The notes beneath the pieces are model-generated. The model was given only the letters and a program-made list of their open reading frames with translations, searched no databases and was not told the DNA's origin. This document shows positions 55,606 to 64,000 of a stretch of DNA of 64,000 nucleotides, one piece after another. This DNA comes from Clostridium facile (lineage in GTDB: Bacteria > Bacillota > Clostridia > Oscillospirales > Ruminococcaceae): positions 1,488,001 through 1,552,000 of the forward strand of contig NZ_JACOQK010000001.1 of NCBI RefSeq assembly GCF_014297275.1. Direction: 5' to 3'. The translations under genes and the position numbers were made by a program. Every line of letters begins with the position of its first letter. Position 1 is the stretch's first letter.

Positions 55606-56363
55606 AACCATTTTTTGTTGGGCACCGCACCATCTATTTAAAGCAAGTGGATTCTACGAATACCTATTGTAAACAGCGAATGGACCTACTAGAAAATGGC
55701 ACTGTTGTTTATACTGATTGCCAGACTGGCGGAAAAGGTACCAAAGGAAGGTCTTGGGAGATTGCGCCTGGGGACGCAATTGCTTTTTCCTTTGTACTAA
55801 AAAATTGCCAACCGCAGGATTTAAGTTTTTTATCTTTGATTTGTGGCTTAGCTGAAATAGTATTATTTCAAAAATTATCTGTTTCAGATGCTGGAATTAA
55901 ATGGCCAAATGATATTGTTGTTCACCAAAAAAAGGTCTCCGGTATTCTATGTGAAAGTACAATTGAAGGTTCCTCCATTCATGTGGTTTGTGGGATTGGG
56001 ATTAACTTGCATCAAACGCAAAACAAATTTGAGCAACAACAGCTTACTTATGCTACTAGCTTATGGTTGGAAACCCAAAAAAACTATACCATGGAAGAAA
56101 TCTTATCCGGTTATCTGGAGGAATTCAACCAATTGTGGAAACAATACCAAAAATTAGGTTTTGTAGAAGGCATCCTACCACAATATCAAAAGCATTGTAT
56201 TACACTGGGAAAACAGGTCCGGGTATTATTTCACCAAGTAGAAAAACAAGGCAAAGCGGTTGCTATTTCAGATACTGGCCAATTAATTTGTGAAATTGAT
56301 GGTAAGCAACAATATATCCATCACGGAGAAGCCTCAATTAGAGGGTTGTGGGGTTATATCTGA
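55602..56363 (+). CDS. birA: Biotin-[acetyl-CoA-carboxylase] ligase (catalytic-only BirA)
   Basis: Activates biotin as biotinyl-AMP and attaches it to carboxylase carrier proteins. It has 253 residues. Motifs: VDSTNTY, GGKGTKGRSWE (the GRGRxGR loop in variant form), IKWPNDIVV, KVSGILCE and GIGINLH, then a short C-terminal SH3-like domain. It lacks the N-terminal DNA-binding domain of bifunctional BirA, so it is not the biotin repressor. The start is TTG at 55602 with GGAGGTGG upstream, overlapping the YfcE stop by 4 bp. Its 3' end overlaps the convergent M23 gene by 30 bp. Confidence 0.92.
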   Translation: MKPFFVGHRTIYLKQVDSTNTYCKQRMDLLENGTVVYTDCQTGGKGTKGRSWEIAPGDAIAFSFVLKNCQPQDLSFLSLICGLAEIVLFQKLSVSDAGIKWPNDIVVHQKKVSGILCESTIEGSSIHVVCGIGINLHQTQNKFEQQQLTYATSLWLETQKNYTMEEILSGYLEEFNQLWKQYQKLGFVEGILPQYQKHCITLGKQVRVLFHQVEKQGKAVAISDTGQLICEIDGKQQYIHHGEASIRGLWGYI

Positions 56364-57416
56364 ACCTTTACGAACATATTCTTCTACTGTTGGGTCAACA
56401 AATTCATATTTACGAATATAATCGGATTGCCCTTCTTGCTGTAAGAGGGGCGATTTGTGTTTTTCCAGTAATTTAATAATTTCATAAACATCAATCCAAA
56501 TCTCATGTTCCCCTTCTTCCTGGGATGGATCAAAAATCAACTGCATGCCAAAATGCAAATGTGGTACTTGCATCCCGTTCACATTCTCTTTCGTGCTATA
56601 TCCAGTCATTCCAACATAACCAATCAAATCACCGGCTTCCACTAAGGTACCTTCTGTCAAGTCTTGCCGAAAGGGATGGTCTTTTCTCAAGTGAGCGTAG
56701 TAGTAATACCGCTTTCCATCTAAACTTCGGATGCCAATTCTCCATCCACCGTATTGGTTCCAACCTATATGGGTAATAATCCCACTTTCTACTGCGACAA
56801 TTGGCGTTCCAATTGAAGCAAGCAGATCGTTTCCAAGATGCTTTCGTTTATATCCATAGTTTCGGGAATTTCCAAAATCATCATAATGGCTAAAAGAATA
56901 TCCATATGCAATTGGGGAATATGCCTTTAATCCATATTTTGTTTCCATAATAGGGTTACCAGAAGCATCGGTTTCTCCATTTCCAATTTGATATTCCCCT
57001 ACCATCCCGCCAAGTACAGCGGTATAAGCTTGTTGATAATAAGAAAAATATTGATAATCAGCTGCTAGTTCTTCTATTTTTACACCTGACTTTAATTTTT
57101 CTACTGTTTCCTCCATATCTTTTGCCTTATACTTTTTCCATTCCCCCCAATAACTGGCGGATAAATAAGCAAGCAGATCCACCCAGTCAATTTGGATTTC
57201 TTGAGACTGGCTCTCTATATCATAGTTCATTGCTTTTACTAATGCAGAATAAGGGGGATCAAATGTTACCCACTGGATTGGTTTTCCATCTGCTGCCTGC
57301 ACCAACGACTGGGAAGATGTATATTTCTGAACAGCTCCAATAAAATTGCATCCGATTGCAGCTACTAAGAGAATACAAACCGAACCAAATAATTTCTGTT
57401 TCCAATTCACTGGCAT
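56334..57416 (-). CDS. M23 family peptidase (LytM-like), membrane-anchored
   Basis: Predicted peptidoglycan endopeptidase, 360 residues, with an N-terminal signal anchor (about 8-28; LFGSVCILLVAAIGCNF). The C-terminal M23 domain (about 185-300) has zinc-site residues in KHLGNDLLA and HLHFG with an upstream YYAHL. The usual first motif HxGxD is HLGND here, an accepted variant. ATG 57416 follows GGGG; a GTG one codon earlier is equivalent. Possible roles are cell wall remodelling or sporulation. Confidence 0.88.
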   Translation of the reverse strand: MPVNWKQKLFGSVCILLVAAIGCNFIGAVQKYTSSQSLVQAADGKPIQWVTFDPPYSALVKAMNYDIESQSQEIQIDWVDLLAYLSASYWGEWKKYKAKDMEETVEKLKSGVKIEELAADYQYFSYYQQAYTAVLGGMVGEYQIGNGETDASGNPIMETKYGLKAYSPIAYGYSFSHYDDFGNSRNYGYKRKHLGNDLLASIGTPIVAVESGIITHIGWNQYGGWRIGIRSLDGKRYYYYAHLRKDHPFRQDLTEGTLVEAGDLIGYVGMTGYSTKENVNGMQVPHLHFGMQLIFDPSQEEGEHEIWIDVYEIIKLLEKHKSPLLQQEGQSDYIRKYEFVDPTVEEYVRKGSDITPQPSN

Positions 57417-57757
57417 CACCCCATATCCAAATTATATGGATGCTACCGAAAAAACAGAACAAAATCCCAGTTGTATTTATGATAAAATTTTATTATAATA
57501 AAAACCATACGGAACAAAATATGGTTTAACATGATGTAATAAAAATGATTTATCATACGAAACCTTTTTGGCTGTAAATATACTATTGATGAAAATGAAT
57601 CATATTTTTCCTATTGGATAAGGTTTAATATTTTATGACCCAAAATAAGAATTGATAAAATAGTAAGTGCAAAATTTCTAAAATAGATATTATTTATTTA
57701 CAAATAATCCAAGTCATTTAACAATCTATTTATTTGTGTTATTATAGCAGCCATGAT
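57417..57757. other. Gene-free AT-rich stretch
   Basis: About 340 bp upstream of the M23 gene with no coding frame or structured RNA recognised. It should carry that gene's promoter, which I could not fix. Confidence 0.5.
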
Positions 57758-57991
57758 CTCCGGCTAAGCCGGAGGCTTGATTAAGCCCTAGAAGGGCATT
57801 TTACTGGCGGGCATCTAAAGATGCACTGAACATTCTTTCTCTTGCATCTACTGCTCCACCGCCCGTAAACAGGCACTTATGCTTCTTTCCGAGCTTGATG
57901 AACTTGCTAGATTGCTTGTTAGTAGCTCGCTTCGCTCGATATTTGAAGCGAAAGCTTTTTTACGAGGCACCTCCACCGGCATAGCCGGTGG
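57758..57991. mobile_element. GC-rich hairpin-bounded repeat, probable non-autonomous IS200/IS605-type relic
   Basis: About 235 bp, clearly more GC-rich than the flanks. It is bounded by hairpins CTCCGGCTAAGCCGGAG (57758-57774) and CCACCGGCATAGCCGGTGG (57973-57991), which share the CCGGC-TA-GCCGG core. Inside are further short palindromes (GGCTTGATTAAGCC, AAGCCCTAGAAGGGC, GAGCTAC...GTAGCTC-like). There is no transposase. Sub-terminal imperfect hairpins without terminal inverted repeats suit IS200/IS605 ends. A 50-codon open frame on the minus strand is probably fortuitous. A partial match occurs near 27532. Confidence 0.5.
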
Positions 57992-58004
57992 TTTCCCTAA
58001 TCAA

Positions 58005-58039
58005 TAAAAAACCCATTTACAGCAATGCTGTAAATGGGT
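58005..58039 (-). terminator. Terminator of the DUF2238-like gene
   Basis: A 14-bp perfect stem ACCCATTTACAGCA/TGCTGTAAATGGGT with a 1-nt apex plus inner bases, and TTTTTT on the minus strand. Confidence 0.88.
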
Positions 58040-58050
58040 AAAAAAATAAA

Positions 58051-58707
58051 TTATTTTCTCTGAATATTCTTAATACAAAAGATTTCAAAGGTTCGCATAA
58101 AAAACTCTTTTTTTCCTTTTTGATAATAAAAATACATACAGATAGCCAAAAACAGTGCGCCAATCAAACACACAATCATATCCAGCATCGTATCATTTAC
58201 ACCAGTATTTAACACTTTTTGCGGGTCATTATGCAACACTAAATTAATTGCGTACTCAAAAATTTCCCATACTACCGCAATTAACATAGCAAACGAGACA
58301 CTAAACACAATTGCTTGTGGTCCATCGGATTTTTGCATTGTTCGATCTGGCTTTAACAGATAATAAAGGCCTAACCCTACCAAGGCAAAAAATACCCCTG
58401 ATAATGTGTGCACAAATTTATCAAAGCCGGGAAGGGTTGTATAACCATGAAATACCATCCCTATGGTGAAGGCTAAAATGCAAAATAAATCGGATAAAAA
58501 AGTTAACGAGTATACTGGTTTTAATCGGAATATCTTGTACACCACAGCAGGGATAAATGCGAACAAAATAGATGCCGCACTTAAAGCTATATAGTATGGT
58601 GTAGAATAAAATAGATTGTATATCGTCATCACTAGTCCGAAAAGGATAAAACCAATGGTGAGATATTTGGTCACATGCTGAAAAATTTTTTCTTGTCGTT
58701 CCATCAT
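58051..58707 (-). CDS. Multi-pass membrane protein, DUF2238/YjdF-like
   Basis: 218 residues from the ATG at 58707 (AGGGGTG upstream), with about six membrane helices. The family-like core is FDKFVHTLSGVFFAL, then VVWEIFEYAIN and DTMLDMIVCLIGALF. The conserved His and Glu/Asp residues inside helices resemble the YjdF/DUF2238 proteins, whose function is unknown. Divergent from the DUF2752 gene with only about 40 bp between the starts. Confidence 0.68.
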   Translation of the reverse strand: MMERQEKIFQHVTKYLTIGFILFGLVMTIYNLFYSTPYYIALSAASILFAFIPAVVYKIFRLKPVYSLTFLSDLFCILAFTIGMVFHGYTTLPGFDKFVHTLSGVFFALVGLGLYYLLKPDRTMQKSDGPQAIVFSVSFAMLIAVVWEIFEYAINLVLHNDPQKVLNTGVNDTMLDMIVCLIGALFLAICMYFYYQKGKKEFFMRTFEIFCIKNIQRK

Positions 58708-58748
58708 AACACCCCTATTTGAGATTTTTGAAAGGAAGGGATTTTCCA

Positions 58749-59171
58749 TTGACACTTTCCCATAAAACAAAACGTATTTTATGTATCGGTATCTGGACCG
58801 TATTGTTCGTTGGCTGGTTTTTATTCCATCACTTCCAATGGTATCCTACCCAATGGATGGGACTATCAGAAGGTTGTATCATAAAAAACACCACTGGATT
58901 AGCTTGCTGGTCCTGTGGATTAACCCGTATGTTCGATTGTATCATACAGTTGGATTTATTACAAGCCTTTCGATACAATCCTTACTTTTTCCTATGGATT
59001 GTTATAGGGTTATTATTTCTTATTTGGTTTACCATCCATTCTTTTTTCTTTGCAGATAAACCGATTAAAATAAAATTTCACTGGTGGTATGCTGTACTGT
59101 TTATGATCAGTTTAATTGCTTTTTTTATTCTCCGAAATACCAGCTGGTATTTACAGTATTTTTACTTTTAG
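58749..59171 (+). CDS. DUF2752 family membrane protein
   Basis: 140 residues from a TTG at 58749 (GGAAGGG about eight bases upstream); earlier in-frame TTGs exist but have no site. Three or four membrane helices. The family signature CPxCGxTR appears as ACWSCGLTRMFDCIIQLDLLQAFRYNP. Function unknown. It is convergent with the TIR-protein gene, with just three bases between the stops and no terminator visible. Confidence 0.82.
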   Translation: MTLSHKTKRILCIGIWTVLFVGWFLFHHFQWYPTQWMGLSEGCIIKNTTGLACWSCGLTRMFDCIIQLDLLQAFRYNPYFFLWIVIGLLFLIWFTIHSFFFADKPIKIKFHWWYAVLFMISLIAFFILRNTSWYLQYFYF

Positions 59172-59174
59172 AGA

Positions 59175-61082
59175 TTAAAACCATCCCTCTTTCCAACCAA
59201 CAGTTTTCAACTGCTTTAAAAAGTCAGGAAATATCGTAGTTTTGATTAAACGGCGGAATGGGAATCTCCGAATTGGCTTTTTTCTTTTTTCTATTGTAAT
59301 TTCAGTATCCATAGAAGCCCCATATTCCAATAACAGTCGTACCATATTCATATCTTGGGTATAAATAATGGCATCGGATAACATGGTGCATTCATCCACT
59401 GTTCCATCTTCATTGTGGCTTTGATACATAAAATTAGGGTTTGCGCCATGTTGTAGCAATAGCTGTACCATCTCTATATTATGTGCATTCCAAATGGCAT
59501 CGGATAGCAAACTGTATACAGCATACTCATTGTCTTTTTGATATACTCTATATCCATTGGCATCCGCTCCATATTGCAATAGCAACCTTACAATCTCTAC
59601 ATTTGGTTCATTCCAAATAGCATCCCCTAACGGGCTAATATGTACTTCGGCATAATCTGTTGTACAAATTCTCTCTCCATTTGGATTTGCTCCATTTTCT
59701 AATAAGACGGCCACCATTTCCACATCTTTTTCTAAAATGGCCCAGGTCAACAACGGATAATGGGCTGTTGGTTCATATATTCTGGATTCTAAAATATCCG
59801 GTTGTATCTGTAGAATTGTTTTAATACGATCGTTGTCCTTCATATAAAGGTATGACTGTACAATTTTCAACTGCATTTCATCTTGAAACAGTTCTTTTTC
59901 AAATTCTGTCATTTGTGGAGCATACCGTTTCATTTTGGATGCATATGAGTTTAACTCTCCTTGCAAATTTTTATGCCCTTTGCTATGGGTTACAATATAT
60001 AATCCCAAATATGCTTCAGCACATTTCATATCCATTTTCAATGCGTCTCGAAAAGTTTGTTCTGCGGACTCATTTTTCCCCTGTTCTAAATCCATGAAAC
60101 CCAATGCCACAATATTTCGCAATTGGTCATTCACCGTATTCTGGACAGATACAGCCTGCTGTACTGTTGCTTGGACAGGTTCCTGTTTGTCGGATAATAT
60201 CTTTTTTATCCCATGAATTAAATCTTGTATAAATCCTATTTTCCCCATATTCTGGCTTTGGAAATAAGATAGTTCCTCTGGCAAGTCATATGGATCCATA
60301 TCTCGATAGCATGGAATTAATAACCGATTTTTATCTTTTTTCATCAATTGTAGGTATCTACCCCATTCATTTTTTACCCATACTGCATTATAATACTCTG
60401 GCTTTGTTCCCACTACCAGCATTGTTTTTGCACTGTTTAATGCTGCAAAAATATAGGGCTCATATTTTTGTCCCAATTTTCCTTCTAATGTAATCCGTGA
60501 GAAAAACACTTTATATCCTTCATTTACCAATTGGTAGTAGATATCCTGGGCTATCACACTGTCCTGCGTCCTTTCTCCTTTCTCATCCGTTTCTTTATAA
60601 CAAATAAATACATCATATGGATCTTCCTGCTGTGATATCGCCAGCATCCCTTTCTGGATTTCCGCTATCCGATTCCCTTCTTTTTCATATAACGAACGGG
60701 TTATCCCTTCTGAATACTGTAATGCCGCCTGATAATCAGCATCATTCATGATCAGGTCATAGCTCATTCTGTGAAAAGTTGGTATTCTCTCATGGCTGGT
60801 TGGGTCTTCTACATATTCAATCCCATATCTGCTCAATGCTAAGCACCAATGAGCTTCCGCATTAGTAGGATTCTGCTCTATGATACGTTCATATACTTGG
60901 TAGGCACGATCGAATTCTCCATTCCTTCTAAAATGATTTCCGCGATTAAACTGGTTGGCCTGTTGTTCGCTATCTATTTTTGGTAAAGTCATGGTGGTTC
61001 CACAGTATTCACAGGTTCCAAATCCTTGGTTTCCTTCTACTTGGATATCTCCTCCACACATTTTACATTTTAAAATCTCCAT
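59175..61082 (-). CDS. Zinc-ribbon/TPR/TIR/ankyrin-repeat protein
   Basis: 635-residue soluble multidomain protein. Order: zinc ribbon (C6, C9, C24, C27), TPR-like repeat (about 43-90), TIR domain (about 156-295; starts YDVFICYKETDE, contains GYKVFFSRITLEGKLGQKYEPYI), helical linker with possible TPRs (about 315-430), and three to four ankyrin repeats (about 440-610; VEMVAVLLENGANPNG, VEIVRLLLQYGADANG, IEMVQLLLQHGANPN, MNMVRLLLEYGAS). E239 in VWVKNEWGRYL sits where NAD-cleaving TIR domains have their catalytic glutamate. Such TIR proteins can be NAD-depleting defence effectors or signalling enzymes; neither is shown here. No known defence partner is adjacent. Confidence 0.85.
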   Translation of the reverse strand: MEILKCKMCGGDIQVEGNQGFGTCEYCGTTMTLPKIDSEQQANQFNRGNHFRRNGEFDRAYQVYERIIEQNPTNAEAHWCLALSRYGIEYVEDPTSHERIPTFHRMSYDLIMNDADYQAALQYSEGITRSLYEKEGNRIAEIQKGMLAISQQEDPYDVFICYKETDEKGERTQDSVIAQDIYYQLVNEGYKVFFSRITLEGKLGQKYEPYIFAALNSAKTMLVVGTKPEYYNAVWVKNEWGRYLQLMKKDKNRLLIPCYRDMDPYDLPEELSYFQSQNMGKIGFIQDLIHGIKKILSDKQEPVQATVQQAVSVQNTVNDQLRNIVALGFMDLEQGKNESAEQTFRDALKMDMKCAEAYLGLYIVTHSKGHKNLQGELNSYASKMKRYAPQMTEFEKELFQDEMQLKIVQSYLYMKDNDRIKTILQIQPDILESRIYEPTAHYPLLTWAILEKDVEMVAVLLENGANPNGERICTTDYAEVHISPLGDAIWNEPNVEIVRLLLQYGADANGYRVYQKDNEYAVYSLLSDAIWNAHNIEMVQLLLQHGANPNFMYQSHNEDGTVDECTMLSDAIIYTQDMNMVRLLLEYGASMDTEITIEKRKKPIRRFPFRRLIKTTIFPDFLKQLKTVGWKEGWF

Positions 61083-61207
61083 TATTTTTCCTCCTGAGCT
61101 AAATAAAGTTTCAATTTATGCCATCATTATTATATTATTTTCCATTATTTAATATATCTATTTTTCTATCTATTGTCAATAATATGGCTTCAATTTCCGA
61201 CATAATA

Positions 61208-61238
61208 AAAGACCTGTAGTAATTTACTACAGGTCTTT
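61208..61238 (-). terminator. Terminator of the DUF4190 gene
   Basis: Stem AAAGACCTGTAGTAA with complement and a one-base loop region; T-rich beyond on the minus strand. Confidence 0.85.
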
Positions 61239-61251
61239 ATCTAATTCCTCA

Positions 61252-61629
61252 TTATTGAATAAATGGACTATAGAAAGAATAATTATAGTACCATCCAGAA
61301 GTATCCAAGATACCAATATAAACTAAAATAACCAAAAATACCATTGCAATAGATAAAACCAATGCAATAATATTGGTGATTAATCCGGCAATTGCAACTC
61401 CATTCGAATTTTCTTTTTTCCCTAACATCCCCAAAATAATACCAATAATAGAGCATATTAATGAAATCCAAGGGAAAACACAACAAGTAATTACCAATAA
61501 TGCATCTGAAATGATTCCCAACACTAAAGAGGCGATTGATTTTCCACTGGATTTACGTGGCGGTTGAGGTGGATAGTATGGTGGCATATTGGGATTTGGG
61601 TAAGGTGGTTGTGAAAAACCGTTTTGCAT
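61252..61629 (-). CDS. DUF4190-domain membrane protein with proline-rich N-terminus
   Basis: 125 residues. N-terminal Pro/Tyr/Asn-rich segment (about 5-25; PPYPNPNMPPYYPPQPP), basic patch KSSGKS, then two membrane helices (about 30-62 and 75-108) with a glycine-rich GIILGMLGKK turn, typical of DUF4190. A short aromatic tail follows. Function unknown. It lies between the TIR-protein and TrkH genes with its own terminator. It could be a small envelope protein whose proline-rich tail recruits partners. Confidence 0.8.
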   Translation of the reverse strand: MQNGFSQPPYPNPNMPPYYPPQPPRKSSGKSIASLVLGIISDALLVITCCVFPWISLICSIIGIILGMLGKKENSNGVAIAGLITNIIALVLSIAMVFLVILVYIGILDTSGWYYNYSFYSPFIQ

Positions 61630-61772
61630 ATTTCATTCTCCTTTTATTACCAAATAATATGTTATTCTTCCGTTATATTTGGATTATTTTTTCTATTTTC
61701 TAATTATCTATCATTATATCGGAATATTTGTTAATTGTCAACAAATTATTATAAAAATCAATCTAATTAATC

Positions 61773-61818
61773 AAAAAACTGCTTAAATCCAAAAAAATTT
61801 CGGGATTTAAGCAGTTTT
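61773..61818 (-). terminator. Terminator of the Trk/Ktr gene
   Basis: Stem AAAACTGCTTAAATCC with its complement around an 11-nt loop, T-rich on the minus strand. Confidence 0.85.
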
Positions 61819-61830
61819 ATACAATAGAAG

Positions 61831-63216
61831 TTACCCTACCATCACTTTTCCTTCTGGTAAAGTCATATTTTTACCTTTAGAACCATAGGTACTATTTAAT
61901 GTTAAAATAAATGAAATGGGTCCTACCCTTCCAATATACATCAATAAAATTAAAACAATTTTAGATGGTGCTGAAAGATTTCCAGAACCAATTGCACTTA
62001 ATCCAGTGGTAGAAAAGGCTGATGTAGTCTCAAATAATAAATTTAATCCACTTTGATCACTATCGAAAATCATTAATAATATTGTAGAAATAGTCAATAG
62101 CATAATAGAAAAAAACACCAAAGCAATCGCTTTATAAATGGTGGAACGCCCTACACGGCGCTTAAATGTCGTGGTGTCCTCAAACCCCCTCATCACACTG
62201 TATACTGTCATTAACAATACAAATAGAGTAGATGTTTTTACACCACCCCCTGTACCACCTGGGGACGCTCCAATAAACATCAATACACAGGTTAGCATTT
62301 TAGTTAAAGGGACAGCCTCGCCATAATTAATTACATTAAATCCTGCTGTACGGGCGGTTGTAGAACTGAAAAACGAATTCACAGCTTTTTCCCACAATGG
62401 TTTTCCACTTAAGGTATGATTATATTCTAAAATAAAAATTAATACAGTTCCTATCAATAATAATAGCCCTGTCGTAATTAACACTATCTTAGAATGTAAC
62501 ATTAAGTTATGCACTTTTTCATGGTGCTTTCTAGAAGTAAAAATATCATGGAAAACAATAAAACCTAAGCCACCCACGATAATTAAAGCCGCTAATACTA
62601 ACTGCACAAACCAATCGTCCGCTATTACTGTTAAATTAGCTCCAGGCTCTAATTGTCCTAACAAATCAAAACCAGCATTACAATAAGCTGAAACCGCCAT
62701 AAAGACAGAAACAAAAATACCTTCTAATCCAAACATGGGAATAAAACGGAACATTAATAAAATAGCGCCAATGCCTTCACATAAAAGGGTTACACGAATA
62801 ATGGTATTCATAACACTTTGAATCCCATCTAAGCTGCCAAAATTCATATGTTCCCCAGCTATCCGCAAATCACGTAGCCCTAATTTTCCACGGATAGAAA
62901 GAGTAAAAAATGTCGTAAAACTTACTAACCCTAATCCACCCAACTGGATGAGTACCAAAATAACCCCTTGCCCAAATGGTGTCCACTGGGTAAACGTATC
63001 ATATACAACTAATCCTGTTACACAAGTAGCTGAAGTTGCAGTGAATAAGCAGTTTAAAGGAGAAGTAACCGTTCCCGCTTTTGAAGATATGGGAAGGGTT
63101 AATAAAATTGTTCCTACAAGAATAATTAATAAAAAACTAAAACAAATAATCCGTACTGGAGCAATTGTATGACGATTGCGCTTAGGCGTTAAATCCAGCA
63201 AAGTATTCATCTCCAT
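61831..63216 (-). CDS. TrkH/KtrB-family potassium uptake membrane subunit
   Basis: Ion-translocating subunit of a Trk/Ktr K+ uptake system, 461 residues, about 8-10 helices with four pore loops. Filter-type segments with the conserved glycine: TATSATCVTGLVV, SAYCNAGFDLLG, TTARTAGFNVI and TSAFSTTGLSAIG. Length and the N-terminal region fit KtrB better than TrkH. No cytosolic TrkA/KtrA partner gene is in the window; it may lie beyond the right edge or elsewhere. With kdp it gives the organism two K+ uptake routes in this window. Confidence 0.92.
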   Translation of the reverse strand: MEMNTLLDLTPKRNRHTIAPVRIICFSFLLIILVGTILLTLPISSKAGTVTSPLNCLFTATSATCVTGLVVYDTFTQWTPFGQGVILVLIQLGGLGLVSFTTFFTLSIRGKLGLRDLRIAGEHMNFGSLDGIQSVMNTIIRVTLLCEGIGAILLMFRFIPMFGLEGIFVSVFMAVSAYCNAGFDLLGQLEPGANLTVIADDWFVQLVLAALIIVGGLGFIVFHDIFTSRKHHEKVHNLMLHSKIVLITTGLLLLIGTVLIFILEYNHTLSGKPLWEKAVNSFFSSTTARTAGFNVINYGEAVPLTKMLTCVLMFIGASPGGTGGGVKTSTLFVLLMTVYSVMRGFEDTTTFKRRVGRSTIYKAIALVFFSIMLLTISTILLMIFDSDQSGLNLLFETTSAFSTTGLSAIGSGNLSAPSKIVLILLMYIGRVGPISFILTLNSTYGSKGKNMTLPEGKVMVG

Positions 63217-63409
63217 TGTATTGATTCTATTCTCTTAGCAAGACTTTCAAAGAACGTCTAAAAGTATACCACAATCCAAACCGTTTCACAATATCATTTT
63301 AATGTTTTCTTGTCATATTTTTATATTTTTTTAATTATATAACAATAATACAAAAAAGTTAATATTATAGTATCCCCTACATCTTTAAATCAAACAACAA
63401 AAGATGTTT

Positions 63410-64000
63410 TTATTCTGCTTTATTATTTTGTATTATAATTTCATCTAATTGCTTCCGATATTGTTTTGGAGTAATATGAAATTCTTTTTTAAAAGTTGCA
63501 TCAAAACTACTTCGGTATTCATATCCTACTGTCATAGCGATATGATCAATAGATAAATCAGTATTTGCAAGCATTTCTTTTGCCTTTTTCAAACATAACT
63601 CATTTTTAATTTTTAAAAAACGTTTTCCAGTATACTGTAATAATAACTCGGAAATATAATGGGAGGAATAATGAAAATGCTCTGATAAATCCTGTAATGT
63701 CACTGAAGTATAGTTTTCTTTCATATATCCAAGAATATCGCATAAACTCAATTTATCTTTTGCTTTTATTGTAATTTGCTGTTCATATAAGCGGGATAGT
63801 TCCACCAATAAACAGCAAAACAAATACAACATAATGGTTTGAGATGCCTTTTCTTGTTGCAGATATTCCTTTAAAATCTGACTTAAATAAATTTCTGACA
63901 TAGAATCTGGTTCTAATTGAAACGACATATAATCGGCTGTTGTTTCTTCCCCAAAAACATCATTTACAAAAAAATGATAAAAACAATTATCCGGTTTCAA
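63410..64000 (-). CDS. AraC-family regulator (N-terminus beyond window)
   Basis: C-terminal 196 residues of an AraC/XylS regulator; the 5' end lies beyond the right edge. Two helix-turn-helix motifs (LSEHFHYSSHYISELLLQYTG and IAMTVGYEYRSSFDATFKKEFHITPKQYR) close the protein. The visible part is homologous to the AraC/cupin regulator at 32521 over the linker and HTH, so it probably has the same cupin sensor. Target genes are unknown. Confidence 0.9.
   Translation of the reverse strand: MKPDNCFYHFFVNDVFGEETTADYMSFQLEPDSMSEIYLSQILKEYLQQEKASQTIMLYLFCCLLVELSRLYEQQITIKAKDKLSLCDILGYMKENYTSVTLQDLSEHFHYSSHYISELLLQYTGKRFLKIKNELCLKKAKEMLANTDLSIDHIAMTVGYEYRSSFDATFKKEFHITPKQYRKQLDEIIIQNNKAE

Noticed and set aside
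57800..57960. A roughly 50-codon minus-strand frame inside the hairpin-bounded repeat
   Set aside because: No start with ribosome binding site, and the sequence is better explained by palindromes of a mobile relic.
59175..61629. A full Thoeris or other named TIR defence system
   Set aside because: No ThsA-type effector, sirtuin, SAVED or SMODS partner gene is adjacent; only the TIR protein itself supports a defence role.

Overview
The window looks like a chromosomal segment of a low-GC, Gram-positive gut Clostridium relative (Oscillospiraceae/Ruminococcaceae-like). The evidence is a Firmicutes-type rrn operon, a T-box leader, strong AGGAGG ribosome binding sites with some TTG starts, very AT-rich intergenic DNA, two large surface glycosidases with C-terminal anchoring signals, and an ANTAR/glutamine synthetase/GOGAT nitrogen block. 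I could not assign a species. No CRISPR array, prophage or intact insertion sequence was found.

Layout. 1-4.5 kb (minus): pepD-like dipeptidase (cut by the edge), an orphan PduB-like microcompartment shell gene with its own promoter and terminator, a PflX-like radical SAM gene, and ilvA under a T-box (isoleucine specifier proposed). A promoter-to-terminator unit without an ORF, possibly a small RNA, follows at 4.6-4.8 kb. 5.4-10.7 kb (plus): a 1773-residue GH127-type beta-L-arabinofuranosidase. 11.6-17.2 kb (minus): 16S, tRNA-Ala, tRNA-Ile, 23S, 5S, tRNA-Asn, driven by three tandem consensus promoters. 17.3-27.3 kb (minus): amidohydrolase with a membrane-tethered XRE regulator, a zinc-ribbon membrane protein, a kdp potassium-ATPase operon with two tiny leading ORFs, and lactate dehydrogenase. 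27.8-33.6 kb: a GH78 alpha-L-rhamnosidase divergent from an AraC/cupin regulator. 33.6-36.4 kb: pgsA, dapL, dapF.

36.4-49 kb is the most interesting block: nitrogen assimilation. A short type I glutamine synthetase homologue and an ANTAR protein with a degenerate receiver domain form one operon (minus). Divergent from it run glnN (GS-III), asnB, gltB and gltD (plus). Both divergent leaders start from consensus promoters and quickly form a 6-nt-loop hairpin (AATGGC or AATGGT) built into the 5' arm of an intrinsic terminator. A third AATGGT hairpin precedes asnB, and glnN has a fourth (AATGGG). The loops carry the A1 and G4 that ANTAR proteins recognise. I infer a locally encoded nitrogen regulon controlled by antitermination, possibly with the odd GS as nitrogen sensor.

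49-64 kb: a DUF2798 membrane gene behind an unidentified structured leader with a terminator; an ABC-F/YgjP/YaiI/flavodoxin/Cys-rich operon; three small coupled genes of unknown function; YfcE phosphoesterase and BirA; an M23 peptidase; a roughly 235-bp GC-rich hairpin-bounded repeat resembling a non-autonomous IS200/IS605 relic; two small membrane proteins; a zinc-ribbon/TPR/TIR/ankyrin protein (possible NAD-cleaving or defence protein); a DUF4190 protein; a Trk/Ktr potassium channel subunit; and an AraC regulator cut by the right edge.
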